Shown here: one piece after another, positions 60,512 to 64,000 of the stretch
How positions within the stretch are numbered: position 1 is the stretch's first letter
How the letters are laid out: the number at the start of each line of letters is the position of its first letter
DNA from: JBCCGR01 sp039029195
Lineage (GTDB): Bacteria > Pseudomonadota > Alphaproteobacteria > Rhizobiales > Rhizobiaceae
Length of the DNA: 64,000 bases
Assembly: GCA_039029195.1 (NCBI GenBank)
Contig: JBCCGR010000015.1
Coordinates: 21,706-85,705 of the forward strand
Direction of reading: 5' to 3'
Made by a program: the position numbers and the translations under genes
Notes under the pieces: model-generated
What the model was told of the DNA's origin: nothing
Databases searched by the model: none
The model's input: the letters and a program-made list of their open reading frames with translations, nothing else

Positions 60512-61123
60512 CTATTCGGTAATTCGCTTCATCAGATTGCGGAGCATCGCGATCTCTGATCCAACACCGGAATGCTCCAGCCCCTCAATGGCGCCCTGGC
60601 GCGCACTTTCATCCTTGTTCTGATTGAGCTTCCAGGTCCCCTCAACGGAGTCAATTTCCAGCCGGGCCGGAACGATTATACGCATCAGCCGAGCCAAGGG
60701 TTCGGCATCCATCTTGTCAATTTTCCACGGCACCTTGTTCAGCCGCCTCTCAAATTCCTTTGATAATTCAATAAGATGAGGTTGAAGTTCCTCAGAGGGT
60801 CGCAGGCTGAGCGTACCCCGAACATGAACGGCCACGTAGTTCCAGGTCGGCACCTGATTGTCGACACCGTACCAGTCTGGCGAAATGTATGCATCCGGAC
60901 CCGTGACTGCGATCATCGCGGCAACCGGCGATTTCAGGAGGCGTACAATGGGGTTCGACCGCACCAGATGGAATTCCGCGACATCTTCCTTCAGTATGAA
61001 CGGAACATGGGATGCCAGCGGGTGTTCGCCAGCGTTGACGATCAGCGTGCCGAACCCGCGTTCTTTTGCAAATTCAATGTGTTGCTGCTCCGTCTCCTGA
61101 CGGAATGAAGGATTTGGATGCAT
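60512..61123 (-). CDS. FMN-binding negative transcriptional regulator (PaiB family)
   Basis: A 203-residue flavin-binding split-barrel protein of the PaiB family. ASHVPFILKED near residue 38 and the block VAMIAVTGPDAYISPDWYG near residue 68 are typical, as is the VPTWNYVAVHVRGTL segment. In Bacillus, PaiB with PaiA affects sporulation and protease genes; its role here is unknown. No paiA is adjacent. Confidence 0.9.
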   Translation of the reverse strand: MHPNPSFRQETEQQHIEFAKERGFGTLIVNAGEHPLASHVPFILKEDVAEFHLVRSNPIVRLLKSPVAAMIAVTGPDAYISPDWYGVDNQVPTWNYVAVHVRGTLSLRPSEELQPHLIELSKEFERRLNKVPWKIDKMDAEPLARLMRIIVPARLEIDSVEGTWKLNQNKDESARQGAIEGLEHSGVGSEIAMLRNLMKRITE

Positions 61124-61197
61124 GGGAAAACTTCAGGCATTGCGGTCTGCGCCAAGACCATAATGCAGTATGTGTGAAATGAGAAAGTGCATTTTCT

Positions 61198-61416
61198 GTG
61201 CAGACCATCATCAAGCATATTGGACAGATCGCGCTCGGTTCATTTGCGACGGCAATCGCCAAGCTGAACCCGAATTTCTCCGCACAGACTTATCCCCGTC
61301 CCATTCGCGAAGCGGCGAAAGGGCCATGTTTCTGCCGCAAGATTGCCCGTGATTGGCCGTCGGTTTCCGCAATTTTGCCGCAGGAATCGGCCGAAGATTT
61401 ACTGGAACTCAAATGA
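61198..61416 (+). CDS. Possible small hypothetical protein
   Basis: A 72-codon reading frame starting at GTG 61198 with a weak GAGAAAG 10-11 bp upstream. The composition looks coding-like (AIAKLNPNFSAQTYPRPIRE, then three cysteines near residue 45) but there is no recognised family. Its 3' end overlaps the convergent hisG by 8 bp. It may be real, a remnant or chance. Confidence 0.3.
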   Translation: MQTIIKHIGQIALGSFATAIAKLNPNFSAQTYPRPIREAAKGPCFCRKIARDWPSVSAILPQESAEDLLELK

Positions 61417-62101
61417 AGTTTGAGCAAATCCGATCAATTTCGGCTTGATCTTCGGCGCCTCGATCTGCGGTCAGGCTTTCCACCAGATTGGCCTGTGATT
61501 CCAGAATGACGCCATGCTCTTCAAGAATTTTGAGCCCGTTTGCGCGCAGGGTCGATCCGGTGGACGTGATGTCGACGATGAGATCGGCAGCACCTGATGC
61601 CGGTGCCCCTTCGGTCGCGCCAAGGCTTTCCACGATGCGATAGAGCGCCACCCCATGCTCGGCAAAATGCTGCTGGGTCAGGGTCCAGTATTTGGTCGCC
61701 ACCCGCAAGCGCCGCCCGTGCCGCGAGCGAAATTCTGCAGCAACATCATTGAGATCGGACATGGAAGTGACGTCGATCCAGGCATCGGGCACGCCGACCA
61801 CCACATCCGCGCCGCCAAAGCCAAGTTTTGCCTTGAGCGCCAGTTTTGACGACCAGTCGGCGATGTTTTCTCTCACCAGATCTTCGCCTGTAACCCCGAG
61901 ATGAACCGTACCCTTGGCGAGTTCTCTCGCGATCTCGGAGGCCGACAAGAACTTGATATCAACGCTCTCGCAATTTCCAAGTTGGCCGTGGTAGGTGCGG
62001 GAATCATCGGATGTGACGACCGGAAAGCCAGCCTTTTCAAAGACTTCGATGGCCTGCCCTTTCAATCGCCCTTTTGAGGGAAGCGCCAGCGTAACGGTCA
62101 T
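61409..62101 (-). CDS. hisG: ATP phosphoribosyltransferase, short form
   Basis: A 230-residue catalytic HisG, the first enzyme of histidine biosynthesis (ATP plus PRPP to phosphoribosyl-ATP). It lacks the C-terminal ACT-like regulatory domain, so it needs HisZ. Visible family parts are LALPSKGRLKGQAIEVFEKAG at the N-terminus and a PRPP loop region VDITSTGSTLRANGLKIL near residue 175. The start overlaps the hisZ stop (ATGA). Confidence 0.96.
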   Translation of the reverse strand: MTVTLALPSKGRLKGQAIEVFEKAGFPVVTSDDSRTYHGQLGNCESVDIKFLSASEIARELAKGTVHLGVTGEDLVRENIADWSSKLALKAKLGFGGADVVVGVPDAWIDVTSMSDLNDVAAEFRSRHGRRLRVATKYWTLTQQHFAEHGVALYRIVESLGATEGAPASGAADLIVDITSTGSTLRANGLKILEEHGVILESQANLVESLTADRGAEDQAEIDRICSNFI

Positions 62102-63210
62102 TCGCCTTCTCCCAACCGATCAAGCCAGATCGAGAAGCCGACCGCCGGCACCGAAAGCGGTGCACCCAGCAGTGAGAGCAAACGGTCGTACCGACCGCCG
62201 CCGGCAAGCGGAGCGCGCTCATCGTCGCCATAGGCCTCAAACAGCACGCCCGTATAGTAGTCGAGATTGCGTCCAAAGCCGCCGCGAAACCGCGCTGCGC
62301 CGAGATCAAGCCCGCGTTCTCCAAGTTTTTCAACAAGTTGAGCGAAAGCTGCGACCGACTCCCCCATTTGCAGGCCGGAGCGGTCTTCAAATCCCCGAAG
62401 GGCTTCTCCCGCCTCCACAAGCGGCACGTCGAGTTCAAGATAATGGCGAAGAATGTCGGCGTCCGACGGGGCAAGGCGAAAGCGCTCAAGCCGCATTTTA
62501 TTGATCATGCGGCGTGCGATTTCTTCGGCAGTGCGACCGCCGGAGTGTAAAAGACCTGTTTTATCAAGGCGTTGAGTCACCTGCTCAACCAGCTCATCGA
62601 ACGCAGGCTCTTCGCCCCGCGCCTCGGGCGATTCAATTGGAGCGCTCAGCTTGTCGATTGCTGCCTGCTTCTGGTCCGCCTCACCAAAGAGCCGCAACAG
62701 CCGTTCCTGCCAGCCTGGCGGTAGACCAAGCCCGGAAAGCAGCGCGGCGAACAGGCTCCGATCACCCAGCACTAATTTGGTGTTCTTGCGTCCCGCGGTG
62801 TCGAGCGTTGCCATCAGATCCGCGATGCAATCGGCATCTGCTTCGTTTGTGTCAGTCCGTCCCAGGTCCTCCAGACCAATCTGCGGAAACTCCGGCGAAC
62901 CCGCCCTTCTGCGGCGAAACACGGTTCCGCCATAGGCGTAGCGACGCGGGGTTGAAGCGTTGGTCGCCAGATGGTGCAGGCAAACGGGAATGGTGAATTC
63001 CGGCCTCAGGCACAGCGGTTCACCCGCCGGATTCTCGGTGATGAAAATGCGACGACGCAGGTCCTCACCGGCAATTTCCAGAAACGGATCAGCAGGTTGC
63101 AGGATGCCGATCTCCGGCATCTCGCACCCGCTCGCCTTGAGCACATCAAGCAAGGATTTATCGTTCATGCTCATTTGCGGCATGACTCCACGCCTGCCCA
63201 TGGCTGCCAT
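62098..63210 (-). CDS. hisZ: ATP phosphoribosyltransferase regulatory subunit
   Basis: A 370-residue paralogue of histidyl-tRNA synthetase that has no tRNA charging activity and activates the short HisG. Class II motif-like segments are REFTIPVCLHHL-type (residues near 68, LRPEFTIPVCLHH) and RNLDYYTGVLFEAYG near residue 310; GGGRYDRLLSLLG follows. The N-terminal start is uncertain (ATG at 63210 or several further ATGs to 63168). It is coupled to hisG and follows hisS across a repeat. Confidence 0.94.
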   Translation of the reverse strand: MAAMGRRGVMPQMSMNDKSLLDVLKASGCEMPEIGILQPADPFLEIAGEDLRRRIFITENPAGEPLCLRPEFTIPVCLHHLATNASTPRRYAYGGTVFRRRRAGSPEFPQIGLEDLGRTDTNEADADCIADLMATLDTAGRKNTKLVLGDRSLFAALLSGLGLPPGWQERLLRLFGEADQKQAAIDKLSAPIESPEARGEEPAFDELVEQVTQRLDKTGLLHSGGRTAEEIARRMINKMRLERFRLAPSDADILRHYLELDVPLVEAGEALRGFEDRSGLQMGESVAAFAQLVEKLGERGLDLGAARFRGGFGRNLDYYTGVLFEAYGDDERAPLAGGGRYDRLLSLLGAPLSVPAVGFSIWLDRLGEGE

Positions 63211-63257
63211 TCTTCGCGGAAAATCCAGGCGATCGCTCCCCGTGAACCCATGCCGTC

Positions 63258-63341
63258 ATTCCGCCCTTCAGGGGCGGAATCCGTTTGATATTTCGAAGCC
63301 TTTTGCGTGCCGCTCTGGATTCCGCCCCTGAAGGGCGGAAT
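63258..63341. repeat. Paired-hairpin intergenic repeat, copy 3
   Basis: Two identical 25-bp arms in inverted orientation, 63258-63282 and 63317-63341, each itself nearly palindromic (CCGCCCTTCAGGGGCGG) and ending at the inner side in ATCC / GGAT. It lies in the hisS-hisZ gap and could fold into one long stem. The design matches copies at 3341 and 8009. Confidence 0.75.
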
Positions 63342-63392
63342 AACGATTAGCAGGCGTTCCAGCCAGACGGTCAGGCTTGATCGCATCGCGGG

Positions 63393-64000
63393 CTATCCCG
63401 TCTCGCCGCTTTGGGCATCAATCAGCTTTTGCACTTCCTGCACCAGATCGTCGGCGGAAACGGCAAACTGCCCCGGGCGTTGCTCGCGCCATTCTGCATT
63501 GTTTTCAAGCGCTTCGGCCTGGCGTCGTCCCTCGATCAGGTCCTTGATCTGGACCTGCCCGTTCTCACGCTCGTCAGAGCCCTGAATGATCGCAATACCA
63601 GCGCCGCGCCGGTCAGCGTATTGCAACTGCTTACCGAACTGTTTGGGATTGCCCTGGTACATTTCGGCACGAATGCCTGCGTTTCGAAGCTGCTGCACCA
63701 TCTTTTGATAACCGGCAAGGCTCTCCGCATCGCGGTCCATCACACAGACGATGACCGGCAGCTGGACGTCACTGTCTTCCAGTTTGCCAAGGTTTTTCAA
63801 GGCAGTCATGAGACGGGAAACGCCAATTGAAAAGCCGGTCGCCGGAATGTCCTGCCCGGTAAAACGCTTGACCAGACCGTCATAGCGACCGCCGCCAGCA
63901 ACCGAGCCGAACTGCACGGTTTCACCCTTTTCATTGGTCACCGGGAAGGTCAATTCGCATTCGAAAACGGGGCCGGTGTAGTATTCGAGGCCTCGAACGC
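63393..64000 (-). CDS. hisS: Histidyl-tRNA synthetase, partial (C-terminal part)
   Basis: The 3' portion of hisS; the gene runs off the window. The motif RGLEYYTGPVFECE is just inside the right edge, and motif 3 is in FGSVAGGGRYDGLVKRF and GFSIGVSRLM. The anticodon-binding domain covers the last about 100 residues (GIAIIQGSDERENGQVQIKDL). It aminoacylates tRNA-His. It heads the hisS-hisZ-hisG run. Confidence 0.95.
   Translation of the reverse strand, partial: VRGLEYYTGPVFECELTFPVTNEKGETVQFGSVAGGGRYDGLVKRFTGQDIPATGFSIGVSRLMTALKNLGKLEDSDVQLPVIVCVMDRDAESLAGYQKMVQQLRNAGIRAEMYQGNPKQFGKQLQYADRRGAGIAIIQGSDERENGQVQIKDLIEGRRQAEALENNAEWREQRPGQFAVSADDLVQEVQKLIDAQSGETG

Noticed and set aside
63258..63341. 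A his operon attenuator or T-box in the hisS-hisZ gap
   Set aside because: The hairpins belong to the dispersed repeat family, and no histidine-rich leader or T-box sequence is visible.

Overview
The window reads as chromosomal DNA from an alphaproteobacterium, most likely a Hyphomicrobiales (Rhizobiales) member of marine or host-associated lifestyle. The reasons are the hisS-hisZ-hisG order with a short HisG, the many solute uptake systems (one TRAP and three ABC transporters), mosaic palindromic intergenic repeats of rhizobial type, and uniformly GC-rich dense coding. This taxonomy is inference; there is no rRNA gene. There is no prophage, CRISPR array or insertion sequence. One tRNA gene (tRNA-Met, CAT anticodon) is present.

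Layout: 0-8 kb holds pobA, a TetR regulator with a clear operator, and a TRAP transporter - cyclase - BKACE - OsmC cluster. 8-10.6 kb is an unrecognised long reading frame interrupted by one in-frame TGA. 10.8-18.2 kb is a complete five-step histidine utilisation locus, hutC-hutF divergent from hutI-hutH-hutG-hutU, with a perfect HutC-type palindrome between the arms. 18.3-25.9 kb holds an XRE-cupin regulator, a 2-oxoglutarate/Fe(II) oxygenase, a cysteine-less AhpD-like protein, an MttB methyltransferase remnant, an M29/NicX-like protein, a polar amino acid type ABC transporter, a GST and a creatininase-family hydrolase. 25.9-38.0 kb is a mostly minus-strand amide uptake and degradation locus: nicotinamidase, acyl-CoA synthetase, a UrtE-type ATPase fused in frame to an amidase, UrtD/LivM/LivH-type transporter parts, a Tat-exported binding protein, a flotillin, an AmiC-like sensor, and a divergent MarR.

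38.4-46.4 kb holds two Rieske oxygenases with RidA and DUF1028 proteins, a flavin monooxygenase-like protein, a VOC-cupin protein and a ferredoxin reductase that could feed the Rieske enzymes. 46.4-59.1 kb is a sugar or polyol catabolic locus. A minus-strand operon encodes a fused E1 alpha-beta dehydrogenase, a 77-residue free-standing lipoyl protein, a SorC regulator and a PfkB kinase. It is divergent from a GntR regulator, a four-gene ABC sugar transporter with unusual extra membrane segments in both permeases, a DUF4432 epimerase-like protein and a second BKACE. 59-64 kb is housekeeping: a small membrane protein, an EEP hydrolase, PaiB, hisG, hisZ and the 3' part of hisS, which runs off the window.

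The most interesting items are the ATPase-amidase fusion with an internal ribosome binding site, the E1/mini-lipoyl operon lacking E2 and E3, the TGA-split large ORF, the MttB relic with a TGG-to-TAG change, and several strong palindromes that make concrete operator predictions.
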